This document shows positions 51,112-58,448 of a DNA stretch of 64,000 nt, in pieces (position 1 is the stretch's first letter; every line of letters begins with the position of its first letter). The notes beneath the pieces were generated by a model that worked only from the letters and a program-made list of their open reading frames with translations, ran no database searches and was not told where the DNA came from. A program made the translations under genes and the position numbers. Source of the DNA: Streptomyces sp. H39-S7 (GTDB lineage Bacteria > Actinomycetota > Actinomycetes > Streptomycetales > Streptomycetaceae). Location: NCBI RefSeq assembly GCF_027158205.1, contig NZ_JAPVLU010000043.1, forward strand, positions 21,333 through 85,332. Reading direction: 5' to 3'.

Positions 51112-52560
51112 ATGACGAATTCCGTGCTTCCGGTCCCCGTCACCGACAAGGAGACCACCCCCGGCGCCGTCCGGCGTCCGCGCAACGGCCTGCTGCTCGG
51201 CATCATCCTGACGGGCCAGTTCATGGCCCTGCTCGACGTGTTCATCGTGAACGTCGCCGCGCCCACCATCCGTGCCGACCTGCACGCGTCGGGCGCCGGA
51301 CTGCAGCTCATCGTGGCCGGCTACACGATCGCGTACGCCGTGCTGCTCATCACCGGCGCCCGGATCGGTGATCTGCTCGGCCACCGGCGGATCTTCCTGG
51401 GCGGGCTGGCCCTCTTCACCGCCGCGTCGCTGGCCTGCGGGCTCGCGCAGTCCACGGGACAGCTGATCGGCTTCCGGTTCGTCCAGGGCGCCGGCTCGGC
51501 GCTGATGATTCCCCAGGTGCTCAGCCTGATCCAGCTGACGTTCAGCGGCGAGGCGCGGGCGAAGGCCCTCAGCGTCTACTCGGCGGTGCTCGCCTCGGGC
51601 GCGGCGATCGGCCAGTCGCTCGGCGGTGTGCTGGTCAGCGCGGACGTGTTCGGCACCGGCTGGCGCCCGGTGTTCCTGGTCAATGTGCCGATCGGGCTGG
51701 CCATGCTGGTCGTCGCGCCGCGCGTGATCCCGGCGGACGTCAGCGGCGCACCCGAACGGCGGCGCGGGCTGGACCTGCCGGGGCTGCTGACCCTCGGCGC
51801 CGCGGTGACGCTGTTCACCGTGCCGCTGGTGCTCGGGCAGGAGGAGGGCTGGCCGGTGTGGGGCTGGGTCTGCCTCGCCCTGAGCGTGGCCCTGTTCGGG
51901 CTGTTCACGGTGCTGGAAGCGCGGCTCGCGCGGCGCGGAGGCGCCCCGCTGGTGTCCGGGCGGGTGCTGCGGGCGCCGGGGATGGCGCGGGCGGCGACGA
52001 TGATCGGCCTGTCCATGGCGGTCAACGCGGGCTTCCTGTTCAGCATCGCCCTGCACCTGCAGACCGGCCTGGGCGACAGCGCGCTGCGCACCGGGCTCAC
52101 GTTCGCCGTCGCGGCGGTGTTCTTCGGCGGGGTCGGCCTCAACTGGCGCCGTCTGCCGCAGCGTTGGCACCGTTGGCTGGCCCCGGCCGGTTTCGCCGTC
52201 GCGGCACTGTCGTTCGCGGGGCTCGGCCTGGCGCTGCGCGGTGGCGGACACGGCGGCTTCGCGCTCTTCGCCGGCCTGGCGGGGATCGGTGCGGGGCTGG
52301 GAGCGGCGTTCAGTCCGACCCTCACCCGCGCGCTGGGGAAGGTGGCCCCGCAGGACGCGGCGGACGCCAGCGGGCTGTTGGCCACGGTCACCCAGCTCGG
52401 CATGCTGGTGGGCGTGGCCACCCTCGGCACGCTGTTCCTGAACCGCCTCGACGTCGCGGGGCCGCACCCGGCGGCCCACGCCTTCGCGGTGACGGCGGCG
52501 GCGCTGACCGTCCTCGCGCTGGCCGGGGCGCTGCTGGGGCTGCGACGCGACAGGTCGTAG
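51112..52560 (+). CDS. MFS transporter, DHA2-type drug exporter
   Basis: This 482-residue membrane protein has about 14 predicted helices. The first-helix motif LLDVFIVNVAAPTI, motif A as GARIGDLLGHRRIFLGG, and the antiporter motif C as ASGAAIGQSLGGVL fit proton-driven drug exporters of the DHA2 group. The substrate cannot be named. It is divergent from the MmyB-like regulator, which probably controls it. It lies in the block bracketed by the tRNA-Ala repeats and ends at a hairpin shared with the convergent reductase. Confidence 0.93.
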   Translation: MTNSVLPVPVTDKETTPGAVRRPRNGLLLGIILTGQFMALLDVFIVNVAAPTIRADLHASGAGLQLIVAGYTIAYAVLLITGARIGDLLGHRRIFLGGLALFTAASLACGLAQSTGQLIGFRFVQGAGSALMIPQVLSLIQLTFSGEARAKALSVYSAVLASGAAIGQSLGGVLVSADVFGTGWRPVFLVNVPIGLAMLVVAPRVIPADVSGAPERRRGLDLPGLLTLGAAVTLFTVPLVLGQEEGWPVWGWVCLALSVALFGLFTVLEARLARRGGAPLVSGRVLRAPGMARAATMIGLSMAVNAGFLFSIALHLQTGLGDSALRTGLTFAVAAVFFGGVGLNWRRLPQRWHRWLAPAGFAVAALSFAGLGLALRGGGHGGFALFAGLAGIGAGLGAAFSPTLTRALGKVAPQDAADASGLLATVTQLGMLVGVATLGTLFLNRLDVAGPHPAAHAFAVTAAALTVLALAGALLGLRRDRS

Positions 52561-52566
52561 CGGGAC

Positions 52567-52609
52567 GCGGGGCGGAGCCGTCCCTGAGCCTGTCTGGCTC
52601 CGCCCCCGC
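52567..52609. terminator. Bidirectional hairpin between MFS and reductase genes
   Basis: The stem GCGGGGCGGAGCC / GGCTCCGCCCCCGC, with one bulged base, fills the 54-bp gap between convergent stop codons. Confidence 0.7.
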
Positions 52610-52614
52610 CGCGT

Positions 52615-53682
52615 TCAGACCAGCGCGGGATAGTCCGTGAAGCCGCGCTCGTCCCCGCCGAAGAACGTGGCGGAGTCGGGCGTGTTGTACGGCCCCCCGG
52701 CCGCGAGGCGGCGCGGCAGGTCGGGGTTGGCGAGGAACAGGGCACCGTAGGACACCAGGTCCGCGGTGCCGTCCTCGATCAGCGCGAGCGCCTCGGGCGG
52801 GGTGGGCCGGCGCTCGGACCAGACGTTGAGGACGAGGGTGCCGGCGTACTGCTTGCGCAGCCGCAGCGTCAGCCCGCGGTCCACCCCCTCGACCAGGTGC
52901 AGATAGGCCAGGCCGAACGGTTCGACCGCGCGCACCAGGGCGCTGTAGACGGCCTCGGGCTCGGGCTCGGCGATGTCGTTGTACGGGTTTCCGGGGGAGA
53001 TCCGCAGGCCGGTGCGGTCGGCGCCGATCGCGTCGGCCACCGCGCGGGTCACCTCGACGGCGAACCGGACGCGGTCCTCGTCGCCGCCGCCCCACGCGTC
53101 GGTGCGGCGGTTGGTGTTGGGGGCCAGGAACTGGTGGACCAGGTAGCCGTTGGCGCCGTGGATCTCGACGCCGTCGAAGCCGGCCTCGATCGCGTTGCGG
53201 GCGGCCGCCGCGAAGTCGGCGATGGTGGCCCGGATCTCCGCGTCGTCCAGCTCGCGCGGCGCGATGAACTCCTTCGGCCCCTCATGGGTGTACACCACGC
53301 CCTCGGCGGCCACCGGTGAGGCGCTGACCGGGACGAGCCCGTCCGGCAACAGGTCCGGGTGGCCGATCCGCCCGGCGTGCATCAGCTGGGCGAAGATCCT
53401 GCCGCCCGCCGTGTGCACGGCGTCGGTCACCGTCCGCCAGGCGGCGATCTGCTCCGCGCTGTGCAGCCCGGGGGTGTCGGGGTAGCCCTGGCCGACGGCG
53501 CTGGGCTGGATCCCCTCGGTGATGATCAGCCCGGCGGAGGCGCGCTGGGCGTAGTACTCGGCCATGGCGGGAGTCGGGGTGGCGCCGGGGCCGAAGGCGC
53601 GGCTGCGGGTCATCGGGGCCATCGCTATGCGGTTGGGCAGCCGGATGCCGGCGAGGTCGATGGGGTCGAAGGCGTTGGACAT
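52615..53682 (-). CDS. Alkene reductase, old yellow enzyme family
   Basis: This 355-residue FMN-dependent TIM-barrel enzyme reduces activated C=C bonds or nitroesters with NAD(P)H. Visible signatures are the N-terminal IDLAGIRLPNRIAMAPMTRSRA, the substrate-binding His/Asn region in HGANGYLVHQFLAPNTNRRTD, and the FMN-phosphate region VSYGALFLANPDLPRRL. The ATG at 53682 has GGGGAGA upstream; the longer frame to 53742 would run through the operator region. It is divergent from a MarR regulator with two related operator-like sites in the 89-bp gap. Confidence 0.94.
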   Translation of the reverse strand: MSNAFDPIDLAGIRLPNRIAMAPMTRSRAFGPGATPTPAMAEYYAQRASAGLIITEGIQPSAVGQGYPDTPGLHSAEQIAAWRTVTDAVHTAGGRIFAQLMHAGRIGHPDLLPDGLVPVSASPVAAEGVVYTHEGPKEFIAPRELDDAEIRATIADFAAAARNAIEAGFDGVEIHGANGYLVHQFLAPNTNRRTDAWGGGDEDRVRFAVEVTRAVADAIGADRTGLRISPGNPYNDIAEPEPEAVYSALVRAVEPFGLAYLHLVEGVDRGLTLRLRKQYAGTLVLNVWSERRPTPPEALALIEDGTADLVSYGALFLANPDLPRRLAAGGPYNTPDSATFFGGDERGFTDYPALV

Positions 53683-53696
53683 GAGGATCTCCCCAG

Positions 53697-53765
53697 AATT
53701 TATGTGGTCGGCCAACCAATCAACCGCGCAGCATGCCGACACATTCCTTGGCCGGCCAACATAAT
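53697..53765. promoter_or_regulatory. Divergent promoter region with two mirror-image operator-like sites (reductase / MarR)
   Basis: Site 1, TTTATGTGGTCGGCCAACC (about 53698-53717), and site 2, CCTTGGCCGGCCAACATAA (about 53746-53764), share TTATG and TGGyCGGCCAA and face each other. Site 2 contains the perfect palindrome TTGGCCGGCCAA (53748-53759). CATAAT (53760-53765), next to site 2, is a -10 for the MarR gene. TAAATT on the minus strand by site 1 is a possible -10 for the reductase. Confidence 0.6.
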
Positions 53766-53771
53766 GGGTTC

Positions 53772-54278
53772 ATGACCCCGACGAACCGCCGCGCCGCCAC
53801 CGAGGACCCCGTCTGTACACCGTCGGCACCCTGCGGCGTCACCAACATCAGCCACGCGGTGTTCCGCACCGCCCGCGCCCACCGCATGGCCGCCGGCCGG
53901 CTGCTGCGCGGCGCCGGCCTCTACGCGGGGCAGGAACTGCTGATGATGCGGCTGTGGGACGCGGGACCCCAGCGCCAGTCGGATCTGATCAAAGTGCTGG
54001 AGCTCGACCCCTCGACGGTCACCAGGATGGTTCAGCGCCTCGAACAGTCCGGCCTGGTCACCCGGCGCCCCGACCCCGACGACGGGCGCGCGGTCCTCGT
54101 CGAGGCCACCGAGGCGGGACACGCGCTGCGCACCCCCGTCGAGGACGCGTGGCGGAGGCTGGAGGAGATCACCGTCGCGGGCCTCTCTGCGGACGAGCGC
54201 CAGGAGCTGGCCCGGTTGCTGGCCCGGGTCGAGGGCAGCCTCTGCGACGCGGCCGACGGGCCGGCGGACGTCTGCTGA
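53772..54278 (+). CDS. MarR-family transcriptional regulator
   Basis: This 168-residue winged-helix protein has the core RQSDLIKVLELDPSTVTRMVQRLEQSGLVTRRPDPDDGRAVLVEATEAG, typical of MarR. A Cys near the N-terminus (VCTPSAPCGV) is notable, since some relatives sense oxidants or electrophiles through Cys. It is divergent from the old yellow enzyme, and the shared region contains two operator-like sites, so it probably represses both. The ATG at 53772 lies 6 nt after CATAAT; this start is favoured over the open frame from 53733 because the transcript likely begins there. Confidence 0.9.
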   Translation: MTPTNRRAATEDPVCTPSAPCGVTNISHAVFRTARAHRMAAGRLLRGAGLYAGQELLMMRLWDAGPQRQSDLIKVLELDPSTVTRMVQRLEQSGLVTRRPDPDDGRAVLVEATEAGHALRTPVEDAWRRLEEITVAGLSADERQELARLLARVEGSLCDAADGPADVC

Positions 54279-54328
54279 GACGGGGGCCGGTCAGGTTCGG
54301 CGGCCGGCGGCCCGGTCGGCGTCGGAGG

Positions 54329-55681
54329 TCAGCGGTCGGCGTAGTCGTACGCCGCCGACCGCCGCGACGACACCACGCGGGTGGAACGCCGTCGGCGCGG
54401 ATCGTTGCGGAAGGCCTGGAACGCCACCGTGCCGGTCACCGCGAGGAACGCGGCGCCCATCACCGGATAGACCGCGGAGAGTGCCATCTGGCCGCCGCTC
54501 TGCCCCAGTTCGAACCGCTGGGCACCGTGCGGGACCATCCACAGCATGAAGGAGCAGAACAGCACCCCCGCCGTGGCCGCTCCCGCCGCCCACAGCGGAT
54601 CCCGGCGGCGCAGCGCCTCGGTGCCGAGCAGGACCACCATCGGCACCCCCCACACCCAGTGGTGCGACCAGGAGATCGGGCTGACCAGCAGGGCGGTCAC
54701 GGCGCAGGCCAGCGTCGCCCACGCCACGTTGTACGGGAGCCGGTCCCCGGCGAGCAGCGCCGCGACCGAGATGGCCAGGCCCGCGCAGCCGACGACGGCG
54801 GCCGCCAGCAGCCAGCCGCCGCCCGGGTCGGCGGTGTGCAGGGCGCGGGCGAAGATCCCGCGCAGCGACTGGTTGGCGGTGTCCTCCCCGTAGCCGACCC
54901 GGTCCGCCGCGAAGAGCATCTCGGTCCAGAACCGCCGTGAGTCGTGCGGCAGCGCGATCGCCGCCATCACCACCGTCCCGACGAACGTCATGACGGCCAC
55001 CGCCGCGCGCCGCAGATGCGGGTTCCAGGGGTTGTGGCCGCCCCGCAGCCGCCGCCAGCCCAGGGCCACCCCGGCCAGCGCCAGCAGCACGGCGAACAGC
55101 GCGGGCGTCAGCTTGACGCCCGCCGCGATCCCCGTCCCGAACCCGGCCCAGCGGTGGCCCACGCGCCGCGTCAGGTCCCAGAGCACCAGCACGGCCAGCA
55201 GCAGATTGATCTGCCCGTACCGCAGGGTCGTCCACACCGGCTCGCACCACACCGCGACCGACGCGACGGCCAGCGTCACCGCCGCGGCGGGCAGCTTGGT
55301 CGGCCGCCCGGTCAGCCGCAGCGACAGATGGACCAGCACCACCAGCAGGCCCAGATTGGCCACCGTCGCCGCCGCGCGCATCGCGCCCACGCCGATCCAG
55401 GTCAGCGGCATGAACATCAGCGCGGCGAAGGGCGGGTACGTGGTCGGCAGCTTCGCGTACGTGGCCCGCATGTCGTACAGATCGCCGCCGCTGCGCGCGG
55501 TCGCCCCCTCGGCCCGGTAGACCATGAGGTCGATCATCGACACGTGGGAAGCGCGCTGCGCCAGCCAGAAACCGACGAAGGATGCCAGGCAGACCACCGC
55601 GGCGAGCAGCGTCGGTCGCCGCAGAATGAACGTCCTGGCCGCGAGAACCCGGGTGTCGGCGGTCAGCTGCGTCGCTGTCAC
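54329..55681 (-). CDS. GT87-type polyprenyl-phosphate-mannose-dependent mannosyltransferase-like membrane protein
   Basis: This 450-residue protein has about 10-11 membrane helices. The early exported loop contains DLMVYRAEGATARSGGDLYD followed by TYPPFAALMF, the pattern of DUF2029/GT87 mannosyltransferases such as PimE. They use polyprenyl-phosphate-mannose outside the membrane to extend glycolipids or glycans; the acceptor here is unknown. The GTG at 55681 has GGAG about 9 nt upstream and removes a 34-residue, Cys/Pro-rich extension seen in the longer frame. It is convergent with the MarR gene. Confidence 0.88.
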   Translation of the reverse strand: MTATQLTADTRVLAARTFILRRPTLLAAVVCLASFVGFWLAQRASHVSMIDLMVYRAEGATARSGGDLYDMRATYAKLPTTYPPFAALMFMPLTWIGVGAMRAAATVANLGLLVVLVHLSLRLTGRPTKLPAAAVTLAVASVAVWCEPVWTTLRYGQINLLLAVLVLWDLTRRVGHRWAGFGTGIAAGVKLTPALFAVLLALAGVALGWRRLRGGHNPWNPHLRRAAVAVMTFVGTVVMAAIALPHDSRRFWTEMLFAADRVGYGEDTANQSLRGIFARALHTADPGGGWLLAAAVVGCAGLAISVAALLAGDRLPYNVAWATLACAVTALLVSPISWSHHWVWGVPMVVLLGTEALRRRDPLWAAGAATAGVLFCSFMLWMVPHGAQRFELGQSGGQMALSAVYPVMGAAFLAVTGTVAFQAFRNDPRRRRSTRVVSSRRSAAYDYADR

Positions 55682-55820
55682 AGTGCTCTGCTCCAGGGGT
55701 ACTGGTGGGGGGCACGGGGCGCCGGTGTACCTGGCACGGAATCCCGACAGTACCTGGCCGGGCCGCTGAAAGCAGGGGCACACGCGCTCCGGGTGAGCCC
55801 CTGCGCCCCGGGTAAACGAT

Positions 55821-55849
55821 TTGGCGAAACACCCCCAGGGCCGTGTAAT
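55821..55849 (+). promoter_or_regulatory. Promoter of tRNA-Ala copy 2
   Basis: TTGGCG (55821-55826) and TGTAAT (55844-55849) are 17 nt apart, a well-formed promoter about 40 bp before the tRNA. A GC-rich short hairpin (CCGGGGGAACCCGG) lies between. Confidence 0.6.
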
Positions 55850-55887
55850 GTATGCCGAGTCGCCGGGGGAACCCGGCGGGGCACAAC

Positions 55888-55967
<80 letters not shown>

Positions 55968-55968
<1 letters not shown>

Positions 55969-56007
55969 AGAAGGCCCGATCGCCGAACCGGCGGTCGGGC
56001 CTTCTTT
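55968..56007 (+). terminator. Terminator after tRNA-Ala copy 2
   Basis: An 18-bp stem, AAGAAGGCCCGATCGCCG and its complement with one G-T pair, ends in CTTCTTT, 5 nt after the tRNA. Beyond it, to 56222, I see no gene; this stretch probably holds the promoter of the S53 peptidase. Confidence 0.85.
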
Positions 56008-56222
56008 CGCTGTCCGTGGCGCACGCTGTCCGCCACGCGACTTCCGGCACCCGAATCCCGCTCGCGCCGTTCCCCCGGCAGCCTGCCCTTCCTTGGCCTG
56101 CTCTTGGCAATTGCATGCCCCTGACATGAGCTTTTCGGCGACAGAGTGGCGCTCTGCGGTACGAGCCGTACGCATAGCGGCGACACCGTAATCGGCGTCA
56201 ACTCGCTTCGCATGGGGGTTTC

Positions 56223-58184
56223 ATGAGATTTGAGCGCAAACGAACGCGTGCCGGGCTGGCGGTGGCCGCAGCGCTGCCGCTGATGGCCGGCGCGCTCGCG
56301 CTGGGCACACCTGCCGCACAGGCCGACCAACCGCAGGGCAGGCAGCTGCTCACCGGCACCAAGCCGCTGTGGGCAACTGCCGGCGGGGACAAGGGCGACA
56401 CGGCGGACGCCGGCGGCGTCAGCGCGCGTGTCTACCTGGCGGGCCGGGACGCGAAGGGCCTCACGGCCTATGCGACCGCGGTGTCCGACCCGAACTCGGC
56501 TTCCTACGGCAAGTATCTGACCGCGGCGCAGACGCAGGCGCGGTTCGGTGCGACGAAGGGCCAGATAGCCGCGGTCACCACCTGGCTGAAGTCCTCGGGC
56601 CTCAAGGTGACCGGTACCAACCAGCACTACATCACCGTGAGCGGTGACGTGGCCGCCGCGGAGAAGACGTTCGGCACCCAGCTGCACAACTTCACCAAGG
56701 ACGGCAGGACCTACCACGCCCCGGCGACGACGGCGTCCGCGCCGGCGGCGCTCAACGGCGCGGTGCTCACGGTCGTCGGCCTGGACAACGCTCCCAAGCT
56801 CGCCAAGCACGACGAGGCGCTGCCGCCCCCCGGAGCGGTGTTCAAGAACGCCGGGCCGTTCTCGAGCTACTACGGCTCGAACACCAACAAGAAGCTCCCG
56901 TCCGCGTACGGCACCAAGGCGCCGTACGCGATCAAGGGCTACACCGGCAAGGACCTGCGCGCCGCCTACGGCGCGAAGAACTACACCGGCAAGAACGTCA
57001 CGGTCGCGATCACGGACGCGTACGCCTCGCCGTACATCGTCCAGGACGCGAAGAAGTACGCCAGGAACAACGGTGACCAGGCGTACCGCAAGGGCCAGCT
57101 CTCCCAGGTGCTGCCCGCCGACTACAACTCGACCGAGGAGTGCGACGCGGGCGGCTGGTACGGCGAGGAGACGCTCGACGTCGAGGCCGTGCACGCCGTG
57201 GCCCCCGACGCCGACATCGTCTACGTCGGTGGCGCGTCCTGCCAGGACAACGACCTGCTCGACGCCCTGAACAAGATCGTCGACGGCCGGCTGGCCGACA
57301 TCGTCTCCAACTCGTGGGGCGACGTCGAGGCCAACGAGACCCCGGACGTGGCCGCGGCCTACGACCAGACCTTCCTCCAGGGTGCTGTCGAGGGCATCGG
57401 CTTCTACTTCTCCTCCGGTGACTCCGGCGACAACGTCGCCAAGACCGGTGTGAAGCAGGTCGACACCCCCGGGAACTCCCCGTGGGCCACCTCGGTCGGC
57501 GGCACCTCGCTGGCCGTCGGCAAGGGCGAGAAGTACCAGTGGGAGACCGGCTGGGGCACCCAGAAGGCCGTTCTGTCGGCTGACGGCAACAGCTGGACGG
57601 GCTTCCCCGGCGCCTACACCTCGGGTGCGGGCGGCGGCACGAGCAACCTCTACGCGCAGCCGTTCTACCAGCGCAACGTCGTCCCCGACTCGCTCGCCCT
57701 CGCCAACGGCGGCGGCGTGAAGCAGCGCGTCGAGCCGGACATCTCGGCGGTCGCGGACCCGAACACCGGCTTCCTGGTCGGCCAGACCCAGTCCCTCGCG
57801 GACGGGTCGCTGGCGTACAGCGAGTACCGGATCGGCGGCACCTCGCTCGCCGCCCCGGTGATCGCCGGCGTCCAGGCCCTCGTGCAGCAGGCGCGGCACG
57901 GGATCCCGGTCGGTTTCGCCAACCCGCTGATCTACGACCGGTACGCCACCTCGGCCTACCACGACGTCACGGACCACCCGCTGGGCCAGGGCCGTGACCA
58001 GGCGGTCGTCCGCGTCGACTACGTCAACGGCGTCGACGCGGCGGACGGCACGATCACGTCGCTGCGCAGCCTCGGCAAGGACGCGTCGCTGCACGCCACG
58101 GTCGGCTTCGACGACGTCACCGGCGTCGGCACCCCCGGTGCCGACTACGTGACCTCGTACCTGCCGAAGAAGAACCACCGCTGA
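56223..58184 (+). CDS. Secreted S53-family (sedolisin/kumamolisin) serine-carboxyl peptidase
   Basis: This 653-residue preproprotein has a signal peptide (about 1-35, basic start then AVAAALPLMAGALALG and a cut near AQA-DQ). A pro-domain (about 40-230) has the activation-domain pattern NSASYGKYLTAAQTQARFG, and a subtilisin-like catalytic domain follows. The triad is Glu315 and Asp319 (GWYGEETLD) with Ser541 (GGTSLAAP); Asp367 in SNSWGD fits the oxyanion position. The C-terminal DVTGVGTPGADY resembles the calcium site. It is an acid-active endopeptidase outside the cell. ATG at 56223 follows GGGGGTTTC. Confidence 0.93.
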   Translation: MRFERKRTRAGLAVAAALPLMAGALALGTPAAQADQPQGRQLLTGTKPLWATAGGDKGDTADAGGVSARVYLAGRDAKGLTAYATAVSDPNSASYGKYLTAAQTQARFGATKGQIAAVTTWLKSSGLKVTGTNQHYITVSGDVAAAEKTFGTQLHNFTKDGRTYHAPATTASAPAALNGAVLTVVGLDNAPKLAKHDEALPPPGAVFKNAGPFSSYYGSNTNKKLPSAYGTKAPYAIKGYTGKDLRAAYGAKNYTGKNVTVAITDAYASPYIVQDAKKYARNNGDQAYRKGQLSQVLPADYNSTEECDAGGWYGEETLDVEAVHAVAPDADIVYVGGASCQDNDLLDALNKIVDGRLADIVSNSWGDVEANETPDVAAAYDQTFLQGAVEGIGFYFSSGDSGDNVAKTGVKQVDTPGNSPWATSVGGTSLAVGKGEKYQWETGWGTQKAVLSADGNSWTGFPGAYTSGAGGGTSNLYAQPFYQRNVVPDSLALANGGGVKQRVEPDISAVADPNTGFLVGQTQSLADGSLAYSEYRIGGTSLAAPVIAGVQALVQQARHGIPVGFANPLIYDRYATSAYHDVTDHPLGQGRDQAVVRVDYVNGVDAADGTITSLRSLGKDASLHATVGFDDVTGVGTPGADYVTSYLPKKNHR

Positions 58185-58224
58185 CCGCAAGGCCGGCACA
58201 GGTACGGAGCGTCCGACGCAGTGC

Positions 58225-58261
58225 ACGGGCCCGCACCGGGGCATTTCCGGTGCGGGCCCGT
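58225..58261 (+). terminator. Terminator after the S53 peptidase
   Basis: A perfect 15-bp stem, ACGGGCCCGCACCGG and its complement, with a 7-nt loop. It ends just before the leuS leader promoter. Confidence 0.8.
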
Positions 58262-58273
58262 CGCGTGCTGCGG

Positions 58274-58382
58274 TAACCTGGCCGCATGCGTGCCGTACGC
58301 CTTCTGCTTAGCAAGCCGCACTGACAGCGATCCAGAGCGATCCGAGTCGGTGCGGCGGCCCCTCCTGTGCGAGGGGTTTTTT
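58274..58382 (+). promoter_or_regulatory. leuS leader: promoter, leader ORF and intrinsic terminator (attenuator)
   Basis: TAACCT (58274-58279) is a -10 placed 6 nt before the ATG of a 12-codon leader ORF. CCCCTC-CTGTGC-GAGGGG followed by TTTTTT (58359-58382) is a textbook intrinsic terminator located 66 nt before leuS. Between them, GCCGCAC (58315-58321) can pair with GTGCGGC (58350-58356). The layout fits ribosome-mediated transcription attenuation by leucyl-tRNA supply. Confidence 0.75.
58286..58324 (+). CDS. leuS leader peptide with three consecutive leucine codons
   Basis: This 12-residue ORF encodes MRAVRLLLSKPH. The Leu codons are CTT CTG CTT; CTT is rare in this GC-rich genome, which would strengthen ribosome pausing when charged tRNA-Leu is low. 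The ORF opens exactly where a transcript from TAACCT should begin, so translation is probably leaderless. It is too short for normal gene calling. Confidence 0.75.
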   Translation: MRAVRLLLSKPH

Positions 58383-58448
58383 CGTTTCCGCAGGCAGGCA
58401 GCAGACGCGGCGTACGCCCGTCATGATCACGATGGAGCTTCGAGGACG

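Noticed and set aside
58262..58448. T-box riboswitch upstream of leuS
   Set aside because: I saw no T-box consensus or specifier stem-loop; the leader ORF with Leu codons and a simple terminator explains the region better.
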